Source: Clostridiales bacterium (GTDB lineage Bacteria > Bacillota > Clostridia > Lachnospirales > CAG-274). Taken from it: a stretch of 15,296 bases of DNA. Shown here in pieces: positions 1 to 7,231 of the stretch. The position numbers and the translations under genes were made by a program. The stretch's first letter is position 1. Every line of letters starts with the position of its first letter. The stretch covers positions 2,349-17,644 of the forward strand of contig JAJQBF010000074.1 of assembly GCA_021203425.1 (NCBI GenBank). Reading direction: 5' to 3'. The notes under the pieces were generated by a model. That model was not told where the DNA came from, ran no database searches, and worked only from the letters and a program-made list of their open reading frames with translations.

Positions 1-315
1 AAAATAATGGAAAATGTTACGGCAATAAGCGCCGGAGGTATGCACAGTATGGCTCTTACAGCAGACGGAAATCTTTATACTTGGGGCGGAAACTATGCCG
101 GTCAGCTTGGAACTGGCAATCACACAGACTTAAGCATACCTAAAAAGGTGAAAAGCCTTGTTATAGCAATAAGCGCCGGAGATCACCACAGTATGGCGGT
201 AACCGAAAACGGAAATCTTTATGTTTGGGGAGCTAATGAGGCAGGTCAAATCGGCAACGGAACACAGGGCAGCGACGAATCTTATGATGTATGTACCCCC
301 CCCCAAAAAAAGTAA
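1..315 (+). CDS. RCC1-repeat protein, N-terminal piece (5' truncated by window)
   Basis: The frame is open from base 1, and the sequence just before the ATG at 7 (KIM-ENVTAISAG) already fits the inner part of an RCC1 repeat, so the true start lies upstream of the window and no signal peptide can be seen. Two RCC1 (Regulator of Chromosome Condensation / ALS-type beta-propeller blade) repeats are visible, each with the pattern AISAGxxHSMA...NLYxWGxNxxGQxGxG. At DNA level the repeats share blocks such as AATAAGCGCCGGA at about 22 and 167. The reading frame ends at TAA 313-315 directly after a C9-A7 homopolymer, while the same repeat series goes on in the -1 frame. RCC1-like proteins in Clostridia are usually large, secreted or surface-exposed propellers of unknown ligand. 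Family assignment is firm; function is unknown. Confidence 0.8.
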   Translation, partial: KIMENVTAISAGGMHSMALTADGNLYTWGGNYAGQLGTGNHTDLSIPKKVKSLVIAISAGDHHSMAVTENGNLYVWGANEAGQIGNGTQGSDESYDVCTPPQKK

Positions 316-974
316 TGGATTATGTTAAGGCAATCGATGCCGGAATGCTTTACAGTATGGCAGCCAATGCATACGGCAGCTTATATGTTTGGGGAAGGGG
401 CTGCGGAGGATATCCCCCGGCAAACAACTACGGGAATTACAGCGGCTATAGCGGCAATTATTCCTATTATAACTATAACAGCAAAAATTATTCATACGGA
501 ATTTACGGAACAGAAACGGAAACCGCAGCCGAAACAACAACGGAGAGCGAAACGGCGGCTAACGATATAACAACGCCACAGGCTTTATCTCTTAACTATG
601 TTGCGGAAATAAGCGCCGGAAACGGCTATAATACGGCGGTAAACTCAGCCGGCAGTCTTTACGCATGGGGAGAGGGATATGCCGATGAGGAAGAAACGGA
701 AACAGAAGAGGAAACGGAAGAAACTACATATTCATATTGGCAGTATTATCAGTCCTATCAAAGCTCGGTATATGATAGCACAAACACCAACACCAATACC
801 GATACGCCCCAAAAAATTACAGACGGAATTAAATCGGTAAGTACGGGTTATTCCCACAGTCTGGCTATAGGAGAAAACGGAAGTCTTTATGTTTGGGGTT
901 CAAACGAATACGGTCAGCTGGGCGACGGAACCTATAAGGACAAGACGGAACCTAAAAAAATAACAGGAAATTAA
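291..974 (+). CDS. RCC1-repeat protein, C-terminal piece in the -1 frame
   Basis: This piece continues the protein of the preceding entry after a frame change. The ATG at 291 has no credible ribosome binding site and overlaps the upstream frame, so I regard it as the other half of one broken or recoded gene rather than a separate gene. RCC1 blades are seen at about residues 10-36, 102-128 and 178-214 (VKAIDAGMLYSMA, VAEISAGNGYNTAV, IKSVSTGYSHSLAI, each followed by GSLYxWG). Between the blades lie two low-complexity linkers: a Tyr/Asn/Ser/Gly-rich stretch followed by a Thr/Glu-rich one (about 40-95), and a Glu/Thr then Tyr/Ser/Gln then Asn/Thr stretch (about 131-172). The last blade is complete, and the protein stops shortly after it, with no LPXTG motif or membrane anchor. 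This suggests a secreted protein or one held by its missing N-terminus. Confidence 0.75.
   Translation: MYPPPKKVMDYVKAIDAGMLYSMAANAYGSLYVWGRGCGGYPPANNYGNYSGYSGNYSYYNYNSKNYSYGIYGTETETAAETTTESETAANDITTPQALSLNYVAEISAGNGYNTAVNSAGSLYAWGEGYADEEETETEEETEETTYSYWQYYQSYQSSVYDSTNTNTNTDTPQKITDGIKSVSTGYSHSLAIGENGSLYVWGSNEYGQLGDGTYKDKTEPKKITGN
296..315 (+). other. Homopolymer C9-A7 with slippery heptamer A AAA AAG before TAA
   Basis: Nine C (296-304) run into seven A (305-311), then G and TAA. In the upstream frame the codons are CCC CCC CAA AAA AAG TAA, so bases 306-312 form A AAA AAG in the phase that supports -1 ribosomal frameshifting (the dnaX heptamer). A -1 slip there enters the frame that encodes the rest of the RCC1 repeats. 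Adding one base, or removing two, from the homopolymer also restores the frame. Downstream only a weak 4-bp hairpin (GGCA/TGCC, 329-341) is visible. Confidence 0.6.
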
Positions 975-1089
975 AACAGATGCAGTCTTTAAGCGCCCAT
1001 GAAATATACACGGGTGCCTGTCGCCTTGTGAATTGTTTTGGCTGAACTTTTACTGTTTGTTTATTTTAGTCTGCGAAGGAAATAAAAAC

Positions 1090-1118
1090 TTGACAGAACC
1101 GCAATAAAATCATATAAT
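1090..1118 (+). promoter_or_regulatory. Sigma-A promoter of the deoD-liv operon
   Basis: TTGACA at 1090-1095 and TATAAT at 1113-1118, both perfect consensus, are separated by 17 bp. Transcription is expected to start near 1125, giving a leader of about 95 nt before deoD. Confidence 0.85.
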
Positions 1119-1130
1119 ATTAAGAAGATA

Positions 1131-1195
1131 AAGAAGTCAGGGGCTTTCTTTTAATTGGTGCATTCAGCTTTAGGGAAGCATGAGTGCCTTTTTTT
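1131..1195 (+). promoter_or_regulatory. Attenuator-like leader of deoD with competing hairpins
   Basis: Three pairings can be drawn. A terminator-like stem joins 1157-1170 with 1176-1188 (GGTGC, TCA and GCTT against AAGC, TGA and GTGCC, with small bulges) and is followed by seven T (1189-1195). An alternative stem joins GCTTTCTT (1143-1150) with AGGGAAGC (1172-1179) and would destroy the terminator. A short upstream hairpin, AAGAAG (1131-1136) with CTTTCTT (1144-1150), would free the terminator. This is the usual logic of transcription attenuation. I do not recognise the aptamer class, and the leader is short, so the signal is unknown. Folding was done by eye. Confidence 0.45.
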
Positions 1196-1220
1196 ATGGT
1201 ACAGCTTAAGGAGGGATTAT

Positions 1221-1937
1221 ATGAAGAATACACCGCATATAAATCAATTGGCGGAAATTGCCGAAACGATACTTTTGCCGGGGGACCCCAAAAGGGCGAA
1301 GATGATAGGCGAGAAATTTTTGGAAAAGACGGAGTGCTTTAACGAAGTAAGAGGCACTCTGGGCTTTACGGGGCTTTATAAGGGTAAGAAAATATCTGTA
1401 ATGGGAACGGGTATGGGTATACCATCAATGGGAATTTATTCCTACGAGCTTATAAATATTTTCGGCGTGAAAAATCTTATAAGAATAGGAACAACGGGAG
1501 CAATGCAGAAAAATATTAATGTAAGAGATATTATTTTGGCAGCCGGAGCCTCAACAAACTCGGCTTATTCAAGTCAGTTTAAGCTGAATGGCTCTTTTGC
1601 CCCTATTGCGGATTTTACACTTTTGGAAACGGCGGCAAATGTCTGCCGAAACAAAAATCTGCCCTTTCATGTGGGAAATGTTTTGACAAGTGACAATTTC
1701 TATACAGAAGACGAAAACCAAACTTCTTCATGGAGTACAATGGGAATTATAGGGGTTGAAATGGAAACGGCAGGGCTTTATACAAATGCGGCAAGATACG
1801 GTGCAAAAGCCCTTTCCATACTTACCGTTTCCGACCATATGATACTTAAAGATGCAGAAATAACAACAGCCGAAGAAAGGGAAAAATCCTTTACAGATAT
1901 GATAGAAACAGCCCTTGAAACGGCAGTGAAACTGTAA
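1221..1937 (+). CDS. deoD: Purine nucleoside phosphorylase, DeoD type
   Basis: Catalyses reversible phosphorolysis of purine (deoxy)nucleosides to the base and (deoxy)ribose 1-phosphate, in cytosolic purine salvage. The 238-residue product matches the hexameric E. coli-type enzyme in length and along its whole sequence. It shows TPHIN with His6, LPGDPKRAK (Gly21, Arg25), NEVRGTLGFTG (Arg44), IRIGTTGA (Arg88), GVEMETAGLY (Glu180, Met181, Glu182) and TVSDH (Ser204, Asp205, the general acid), then Arg220 in TTAEER. The phosphate-site serine of the E. coli enzyme (Ser90 in RVGSCGA) is Thr here (IRIGTTGA), a mild change. The ATG at 1221 is chosen because AAGGAGG lies at 1208-1214; in-frame codons further upstream run into the leader terminator. 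It is the first gene of the operon, 22 bp before livH. Confidence 0.95.
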   Translation: MKNTPHINQLAEIAETILLPGDPKRAKMIGEKFLEKTECFNEVRGTLGFTGLYKGKKISVMGTGMGIPSMGIYSYELINIFGVKNLIRIGTTGAMQKNINVRDIILAAGASTNSAYSSQFKLNGSFAPIADFTLLETAANVCRNKNLPFHVGNVLTSDNFYTEDENQTSSWSTMGIIGVEMETAGLYTNAARYGAKALSILTVSDHMILKDAEITTAEEREKSFTDMIETALETAVKL

Positions 1938-1959
1938 GGGATTTTCGAGGTGACATATT

Positions 1960-2835
1960 ATGAGTTTGATTTCATATCTTATAAACGGTCTCAGTTTAGG
2001 GGCTGTTTATGCAATTATAGCCTTGGGCTATACAATGGTTTACGGCATAGCGAAAATGCTTAACTTTGCCCATGGCGACGTTATTATGGTAGGCGCCTAT
2101 GTGGCTTTTACAACAGTCAGCGGAATGGGAATGAACCCTGTTTTGGGCATACTTATTTCAGTTGTTGTATGTACGGTAACAGGTGTTTTAATCGAAACAA
2201 TAGCCTACCGCCCTCTTTTGGAGGTTTCAAAGCTTGCTGTTCTTATTACGGCTATAGGTGTAAGCTATTTTCTTCAGAATGTAGCTCTTCTTATATTCGG
2301 AGCAGACACAAAGTCTTTCTCCTCTGTTATTCCTTTTAAAGGCATAACTGTTTCGGGGATTAATATAAGCGGAGAAACAATAGTTACGATTTTGGCTTGT
2401 ATAATAATAGTTGTTGTTCTTTCGCTGTTTATTAAATATACAAAGCCCGGAAAGGCTATGCTTGCTGTTTCGGAAGACGCCGGAGCGGCTCAGCTTATGG
2501 GTATAAGCACAAACGGAACAATAGCCCTTACATTTGCCATAGGCTCAGCCCTTGCGGCAATTGCCGGTGTTCTGCTTTGTTCTGCATATCCGGCGCTTAC
2601 CCCTTATACAGGCTCTATGCCCGGTATAAAGGCATTCGTTGCAGCGGTTTTCGGCGGAATAGGCTCTATTCCCGGCGCTTTCATAGGCGGACTTCTGCTT
2701 GGCATAATAGAAATTTTAGGCAAGGCTTATGTGTCTTCACAGATGGCAGATGCTATAGTTTTTGCAGTGTTGATTGTAGTTCTTCTTGTAAGACCCACAG
2801 GTCTTCTGGGAAAAGAAATTCAGGAGAAGGTGTGA
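1960..2835 (+). CDS. livH: Branched-chain amino acid-type ABC permease LivH
   Basis: Inner-membrane permease of the HAAT (hydrophobic amino acid) ABC importer family. The 291-residue, highly hydrophobic protein opens with the typical LivH N-terminus (SLGAVYAIIALGYTMVYG, then LNFAHGD) and has about eight membrane segments. The cytoplasmic coupling loop that contacts the ATPases is visible as GKAMLAVSEDAGAAQLMGI, followed by the AAIAGVLL helix and the GIGSIPGAFIGGLLLG segment near the C-terminus. Ribosome binding site GAGGTG at 1947-1952. Only 3 bp separate it from livM, so the two permeases are translationally linked. The substrate is inferred from the family: Leu/Ile/Val is the default, but other amino acids, urea and amides are known for relatives. 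Confidence 0.9.
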   Translation: MSLISYLINGLSLGAVYAIIALGYTMVYGIAKMLNFAHGDVIMVGAYVAFTTVSGMGMNPVLGILISVVVCTVTGVLIETIAYRPLLEVSKLAVLITAIGVSYFLQNVALLIFGADTKSFSSVIPFKGITVSGINISGETIVTILACIIIVVVLSLFIKYTKPGKAMLAVSEDAGAAQLMGISTNGTIALTFAIGSALAAIAGVLLCSAYPALTPYTGSMPGIKAFVAAVFGGIGSIPGAFIGGLLLGIIEILGKAYVSSQMADAIVFAVLIVVLLVRPTGLLGKEIQEKV

Positions 2836-2838
2836 TAT

Positions 2839-3894
2839 ATGGCGAAAAAATTTTTAACAAAGGACAACAGCTCATATATAATAGTAATTTTGGTCTATCT
2901 TATTGTTGAGCTTCTTTTGAAAACAGGTCATGTTTCAAGCCTTATGAAGGGGCTTTTGGTTCCTCTTTGTGTATATGTTATTCTGGCAGTATCTCTTAAT
3001 ATTACCGTAGGTATCTTAGGGGAGCTTTCACTGGGCCACGCAGGCTTTATGTGTGTGGGAGCTTTTACGGGGGCTTTCTTCTCACGCTATGTAGGCGACG
3101 CTATTGCCTTCGGCTATCTCAGATTTGCGATTGCCGTAATTTTAGGGGCTTTAGTAGCTGCGATTTTCGGTATTATAATAGGTATTCCTGTTTTAAGGCT
3201 TAAGGGAGACTATCTTGCAATTGTTACCCTTGCCTTCGGCGAAATTATAAAAAATGTTGTAAATGTACTTTATGTAGGAAAGGATATAAACGGTCTTCAT
3301 ATTTCAATGAAGGATACCGCCTCGTTAAACCTTGATGCAGCGTCTTCCGACATAATTATAAAGGGGGCACAGGGCATAACCGGAACCCCCAAGGATTCAA
3401 CCTTTACAATAGGCATACTTCTGGTTTTGATAACCCTTTTTGTTACCCTTAACCTTATACATTCCAGAACAGGACGGGCTATTATGGCTATTCGAGACAA
3501 CAGAATAGCCGCCGAGTCAATAGGCATAAACATAACAAAGTACAAACTTTTGACCTTTACTATTTCAGCCGCCTTTGCAGGTGTTGCCGGTGTGCTTTAT
3601 GCCCACAACCTTGCGTCACTTACTGCGCTGCCCAAAAACTTCGGCTACAATATGTCAATTATGATTCTTGTTTTCGTTGTTTTGGGAGGAATGGGCAACA
3701 TAAGAGGCTCTATTATTTCAGCTGTTATACTTACACTTCTGCCCGAGCTTTTAAGAGGGCTTAATGACTACAGAATGTTAATTTACTCGATTGTTCTTAT
3801 TGTGGTTATGATTTTCAGCTGGAGCCCCTCTGCCAAAGCCTTCAGAGAACGCTATTTCGGTTTCCTCGGCAAAAAGAAAAAGGAGGTGTCCTAA
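2839..3894 (+). CDS. livM: Branched-chain amino acid-type ABC permease LivM
   Basis: Second permease of the importer, 351 residues, expected to pair with LivH. The LivM signature is plain: SLNITVGILGELSLGHAGF near residue 52, a central GIIIGIPVLRLKGDYLAIVTLAFGE stretch, and the coupling loop GRAIMAIRDNRIAAESIGIN followed by FAGVAGVLYAH. A longer charged loop (about 150-185) lies between membrane segments. The Lys-rich C-terminal end (KKKKEVS) is cytoplasmic. Its stop codon is immediately followed by the ATG of livG with no spacer, and the AAGGAGG that serves livG lies inside the last livM codons, so expression is tightly coupled. Confidence 0.9.
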   Translation: MAKKFLTKDNSSYIIVILVYLIVELLLKTGHVSSLMKGLLVPLCVYVILAVSLNITVGILGELSLGHAGFMCVGAFTGAFFSRYVGDAIAFGYLRFAIAVILGALVAAIFGIIIGIPVLRLKGDYLAIVTLAFGEIIKNVVNVLYVGKDINGLHISMKDTASLNLDAASSDIIIKGAQGITGTPKDSTFTIGILLVLITLFVTLNLIHSRTGRAIMAIRDNRIAAESIGINITKYKLLTFTISAAFAGVAGVLYAHNLASLTALPKNFGYNMSIMILVFVVLGGMGNIRGSIISAVILTLLPELLRGLNDYRMLIYSIVLIVVMIFSWSPSAKAFRERYFGFLGKKKKEVS

Positions 3895-4653
3895 ATGGCA
3901 TTACTTGAAGTAACAGACTTAGGCATCTCATTCGGCGGTTTGAGAGCCGTAGATGATTTTAATGTAATTATAAACAAGGGTCAGCTTTACGGTCTTATAG
4001 GTCCCAACGGAGCCGGAAAAACCACAATTTTCAACCTTCTTACAGGGGTTTATAAGCCAACCGACGGAAAAATTGTTCTTGACGGAGAAAACATAACAGG
4101 CAAAAAGACAGTTGACATATGTAAGGCAGGAATAGCCAGAACATTCCAAAACATACGTCTTTTCTCTGATTTGACTGTTTTGGATAACGTAAAAGCCGGT
4201 CTTCACAATGAGTATAAATATTCAACAATTTCGGGAATTTTCCGTCTGCCTTCATACTTTTCAAACGAAAAGAAAATAAACGAAAGGGCAATGGAGCTTT
4301 TAAAGGTTTTCGATTTAGACCGAGAGGCGGATTATAAGGCGTCAAACCTGCCCTACGGCAAACAGAGAAAGCTGGAAATAGCAAGAGCCCTTGTCACAAA
4401 TCCGAAACTGCTCCTTTTAGATGAGCCGGCAGCTGGTATGAACCCGAACGAAACGGCGGAGCTTATGGAGACAATCCGCCTTGTAAGGGATCGCTTTGAT
4501 ATGACAATTCTTTTAATAGAACATGATATGAAACTTGTTTCGGGAATTTGTGAAAAACTGACTGTTTTAAACTTCGGGCAGGTTTTGGCTCAGGGCGAAA
4601 CCGCAAAGGTTTTGAAAGACCCCAAGGTTATAACGGCTTATTTGGGCGAATAA
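3895..4653 (+). CDS. livG: Branched-chain amino acid-type ABC ATPase LivG
   Basis: One of the two ATPases that power the importer. The 252-residue protein has Walker A GPNGAGKT (36-43), a Q-loop glutamine at Gln85 in ARTFQNIRLF, an ABC signature of the LivG form LPYGKQRKLEIARAL (from 152), Walker B LLLLDE (172-177) and the switch histidine His210 in LLIEHDM. It ends with ITAYLGE, the usual C-terminus of this subfamily. All catalytic residues are present, so it should be active. It starts one base after the livM stop codon. It differs from the downstream LivF in having the true Q-loop Gln and switch His, as is usual for the pair. Confidence 0.92.
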   Translation: MALLEVTDLGISFGGLRAVDDFNVIINKGQLYGLIGPNGAGKTTIFNLLTGVYKPTDGKIVLDGENITGKKTVDICKAGIARTFQNIRLFSDLTVLDNVKAGLHNEYKYSTISGIFRLPSYFSNEKKINERAMELLKVFDLDREADYKASNLPYGKQRKLEIARALVTNPKLLLLDEPAAGMNPNETAELMETIRLVRDRFDMTILLIEHDMKLVSGICEKLTVLNFGQVLAQGETAKVLKDPKVITAYLGE

Positions 4654-4669
4654 GGGGGTATAGAAAGAT

Positions 4670-5380
4670 ATGGCAATGCTTGAAGTTAAAGATATCAGCG
4701 TATACTATGGTATGATACAGGCGATAAAGGGAGTTTCATTTGAGGTAAACAAAGGCGAGGTTATAGCCCTTATAGGGGCAAACGGCGCCGGAAAAACCAC
4801 AATACTCCAAACGGTAACGGGGCTTTTAAAGCCCAAGGGCGGAAAGATTATTTTCGAAGGCAGGGACATAACAAGAACACCGGGCTATAAAATAGTTTCA
4901 ATGGGTATGGCTCACGTTCCCGAGGGAAGAAGAGTTTTTGCAAGCCTTTCCGCTTTGGATAACCTGAGAATGGGCGCCTACACAAGGAAGGACAAAAACG
5001 AAATCGAGGAAAGCCTCAAAATGGTTTATAAACACTTCCCCAGACTTGAAGAAAGAAAATCTCAGCCGGCAGGAACTCTCTCGGGAGGGGAGCAGCAGAT
5101 GCTGGCTATGGGCAGGGCGCTTATGTCAAAGCCCCAGATTCTTCTTATGGACGAGCCTTCAATGGGCTTATCTCCCATATTTGTAAACGAAATATTTGAT
5201 ATTATAGAAAAGGTAAGCAAGGAAGGTACAACAGTTCTTCTTGTAGAGCAGAATGCAAAAAAGGCTCTTGAAATCGCAGACAGAGCCTATGTTTTGGAAA
5301 CGGGAAACATTGTTCTCTCCGGAAACGCAAAGGAGCTTATAAACGACGATTCAATCAAAAAAGCTTATCTCGGAGAATAA
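4670..5380 (+). CDS. livF: Branched-chain amino acid-type ABC ATPase LivF
   Basis: Second ATPase of the importer, 236 residues. Walker A GANGAGKT (36-43), signature LSGGEQQMLAMGRAL (from 137), Walker B ILLMDE (157-162). As in other LivF proteins, the Q-loop position reads HVPEGRRVF and the switch position is Gln (LLVEQNAKKAL) rather than His, so these are family traits and not damage. It ends KKAYLGE. The ATG at 4670 follows a purine-rich GGGGG/GAAAG region; a second in-frame ATG at 4676 is possible. It is the last gene of the operon, and a strong hairpin terminator follows. No substrate-binding protein gene precedes or follows within the operon. Confidence 0.92.
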   Translation: MAMLEVKDISVYYGMIQAIKGVSFEVNKGEVIALIGANGAGKTTILQTVTGLLKPKGGKIIFEGRDITRTPGYKIVSMGMAHVPEGRRVFASLSALDNLRMGAYTRKDKNEIEESLKMVYKHFPRLEERKSQPAGTLSGGEQQMLAMGRALMSKPQILLMDEPSMGLSPIFVNEIFDIIEKVSKEGTTVLLVEQNAKKALEIADRAYVLETGNIVLSGNAKELINDDSIKKAYLGE

Positions 5381-5395
5381 TAGTCACAAATTTAA

Positions 5396-5424
5396 AGGCG
5401 GCTTTAAAAGCCGCCTGTTTTAAT
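5396..5424. terminator. Bidirectional terminator between convergent liv and ABC operons
   Basis: A perfect 9-bp GC-rich stem AGGCGGCTT (5396-5404) / AAGCCGCCT (5408-5416) with a 3-nt loop is followed by GTTTTAAT on the plus strand and by TTTAAATTT on the minus strand. It lies between two genes that converge, so it can stop both. Confidence 0.8.
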
Positions 5425-5454
5425 GTCTTTGCTATTATATATTATAGATTTTTA

Positions 5455-6249
5455 TCAGCCCAAAATTGCGCTGTCACTTATAAATTCCTCTCCGGCAGCC
5501 TCCGTAAACTTGTTTAAAAGCTGTTCAACGGTTAAGCTTTTCTTTTCATCTCCGGAAATATCAAGAATAACCTGACCCTTGTTCATCATAATAAGCCTGT
5601 TTCCGTAATTTATGGCATCTCTCATATTGTGAGTAACCATCATAGTTGTTAAATTATGCTTTCTTACGATTTGGCCGCTTATTGTCAAAACCTTTGCCGC
5701 TGTTTTAGGGTCTAAAGCGGCGGTATGCTCGTCAAGAAGAAGAATTTTAGGCTTTACAAGAGTAGCCATAAGAAGGGTAAGCGCCTGTCTTTGCCCTCCC
5801 GAAAGAAGACCTACCTTGTCGGTTAAACGGCTTTCAAGCCCCAGCCCCAAAGTAGAAAGCAGACTTCTGTATTCCTTTCTTTCCTTTGAGCTTATGCCCC
5901 AGCGTAAACCCCTTCTTTTGCCTTTTCTTGCGGAAAGAGCTAAGTTGTCTTCTATGTTCATACCGGCGGCGGTTCCCGTCATAGGGTCTTGAAAAACTCT
6001 GCCTATAAGTGCGGCACGCTTATACTCCGAAAGCTTTGTTACGTCTTTTCCGTCTATGGTGATTGTTCCGTAATCAACGGGAAAAACTCCGGCAACGGAA
6101 TTAAGAACCGTACTCTTTCCGGCGCCGTTTCCCCCTATTATTGTTACAAAATCACCTTCTTTAAGGTGAAGGGAAAAGCCGTTTAAAACTCTGTTTTCAT
6201 TTATTGTTCCAGGGTTAAAGGTTTTAAATATTGAATCTATTTTAAGCAT
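5455..6249 (-). CDS. ABC transporter ATPase of a TrpXYZ-like importer (COG1101 type)
   Basis: ATPase of the second importer, 264 residues, cytosolic face of the membrane. Walker A GGNGAGKS (39-46), Q-loop Gln87 in GRVFQDP, signature LSGGQRQALTLLMA (from 149), Walker B ILLLDE (169-174) and switch His207 in MVTHNM are all intact. The sequence GRVFQDPMTGTAAGMNIEDNLALS and the DEHTAALDP variant of the D-loop region are typical of the COG1101 family that partners COG4120 permeases and COG2984 binding proteins. Its ATG overlaps the end of the permease gene by 8 bp, so translation is coupled. Substrate is unproven; relatives have been linked to aromatic amino acids. Confidence 0.85.
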   Translation of the reverse strand: MLKIDSIFKTFNPGTINENRVLNGFSLHLKEGDFVTIIGGNGAGKSTVLNSVAGVFPVDYGTITIDGKDVTKLSEYKRAALIGRVFQDPMTGTAAGMNIEDNLALSARKGKRRGLRWGISSKERKEYRSLLSTLGLGLESRLTDKVGLLSGGQRQALTLLMATLVKPKILLLDEHTAALDPKTAAKVLTISGQIVRKHNLTTMMVTHNMRDAINYGNRLIMMNKGQVILDISGDEKKSLTVEQLLNKFTEAAGEEFISDSAILG

Positions 6250-7153
6250 TTTTCCCGCCCCCTTTTACTGATTTAATAATTGTGGCAAAATATTCTCTGC
6301 CTACAGGCAGTGCCAGACAAACTGCAACGGTTATGGCCGTAAAAAGCTTTAAGTCGTTGGGGTTCATTCCTGCCTTTAAAACAAGGGCTATGATAATTCT
6401 GTAAAGAACAGCGCCTAAGTAAACCGCAAAAATAACCCTCTTAAAGCTGTTTGTTTTCATAGCGAAAAGAACCTCGCCGATAATTAAAGATGCAAGTCCT
6501 ATAACAATTGAACCTGTTCCCATCTGGACATCTGCAAAGGACTGGTTTTGGGCTATAAGGGCACCCGAAAAGGCAACAAGTCCGTTTGAAATAACAAGAC
6601 CTATGTTTATCATATTGTCGGTATTTATGCCCTGTGCCCTTGCCATTTGAGGATTTGAGCCTGTGGCTCTTACCGCACTGCCCATTTCCGTACCGAAAAA
6701 CCAATACATAAATAAAGAAACAGCAAGTGTACATATTGTGCCTATAATAAGTATGGATATGTTTTTGTCTATGCTGAAGGCTGTCGCCAAGCCGGTAAAT
6801 ACGATATCTGTTTTTAAAAGAGGTATGTTTGACTTGCCCATGATTCTTAAATTAACGGAATAAAGGGCAATCATAGTAAGAATACCGGCAAGAAGGGGCG
6901 GAATTTTAAGCTTTGTGTGAAGAAGTCCGGTAGCCAGCCCGGCAATCATACCCGAAATAAGGGCAAGCCCCGTAGCCGCCCAGGGGTTCATTCCCGTTGA
7001 AATAAAATGTGCAGCCACTGCCGCTCCGGTAGCTATAGAGCCTTCAACCGTCAAATCGGCAATATCCAATATTCTGTATGTTATGTATACGCCTAAGGTC
7101 ATTATTGCCCAGAGAGTACCTAAGGAAATTGCACTTAATATAATAGCTCCCAT
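6242..7153 (-). CDS. ABC transporter permease of a TrpXYZ-like importer (COG4120 type)
   Basis: Polytopic membrane protein of 303 residues and about eight to nine hydrophobic segments. The N-terminus GTLWAIMTLGVYITYRILD followed by IADLTVEGSIATGAAVAA is the hallmark of the COG4120 permeases; SAVRATGSNPQMARAQGIN is the coupling loop that meets the ATPase, and GLVISNGLVAFSGALIAQ follows it. The fold is the same superfamily as LivH/RbsC (BPD_transp_2). A good ribosome binding site (AAAGGAGA) lies just upstream. It is the middle gene of a three-gene leftward operon, between the lipoprotein and the ATPase. Confidence 0.85.
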   Translation of the reverse strand: MGAIILSAISLGTLWAIMTLGVYITYRILDIADLTVEGSIATGAAVAAHFISTGMNPWAATGLALISGMIAGLATGLLHTKLKIPPLLAGILTMIALYSVNLRIMGKSNIPLLKTDIVFTGLATAFSIDKNISILIIGTICTLAVSLFMYWFFGTEMGSAVRATGSNPQMARAQGINTDNMINIGLVISNGLVAFSGALIAQNQSFADVQMGTGSIVIGLASLIIGEVLFAMKTNSFKRVIFAVYLGAVLYRIIIALVLKAGMNPNDLKLFTAITVAVCLALPVGREYFATIIKSVKGGGKNA

Positions 7154-7178
7154 AAGCGTTTCTCCTTTCTCCTGTCAA

Positions 7179-7210
7179 AACAGGGAATGACGAAACCGCC
7201 ATTCCCTGTT
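7179..7210 (-). other. Intercistronic stem-loop between binding-protein and permease genes
   Basis: A perfect 11-bp inverted repeat, AACAGGGAATG (7179-7189) and CATTCCCTGTT (7200-7210), with a 10-nt loop, fills the gap after the lipoprotein gene. On the transcribed strand it is followed by a short T run (TTTTG). Such structures commonly act as partial terminators or RNA stabilisers, so that the binding protein is made in excess over the permease. The role here is inferred. Confidence 0.6.
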
Positions 7211-7231
7211 GATAGGCATTTTATAAGTTTA

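Noticed and set aside
1..974. CRISPR-like or satellite array suggested by repeated AATAAGCGCCGGA and GGAAATCTTTATGTTTGGGG blocks
   Set aside because: The repeats have codon periodicity and code for RCC1 blades, so they are protein repeats and not an array.
990..1020. Terminator after the RCC1 gene (AGCGCCC...GGGTGCCT hairpin)
   Set aside because: The stem is imperfect and no T run follows; it may be a remnant of a repeat, but it cannot be supported as a terminator.
1155..1220. Longer DeoD start at 1155
   Set aside because: It would translate through the leader terminator hairpin and its T run. The ATG at 1221 has a full AAGGAGG and matches the family's N-terminus.
4040..4384. Antisense open frame inside livG
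   Set aside because: It lies wholly opposite a well-conserved ATPase gene, has no ribosome binding site, and its translation resembles no protein; it is a shadow of the livG codons. The same applies to the antisense frames in infC, argS and the eamA gene.
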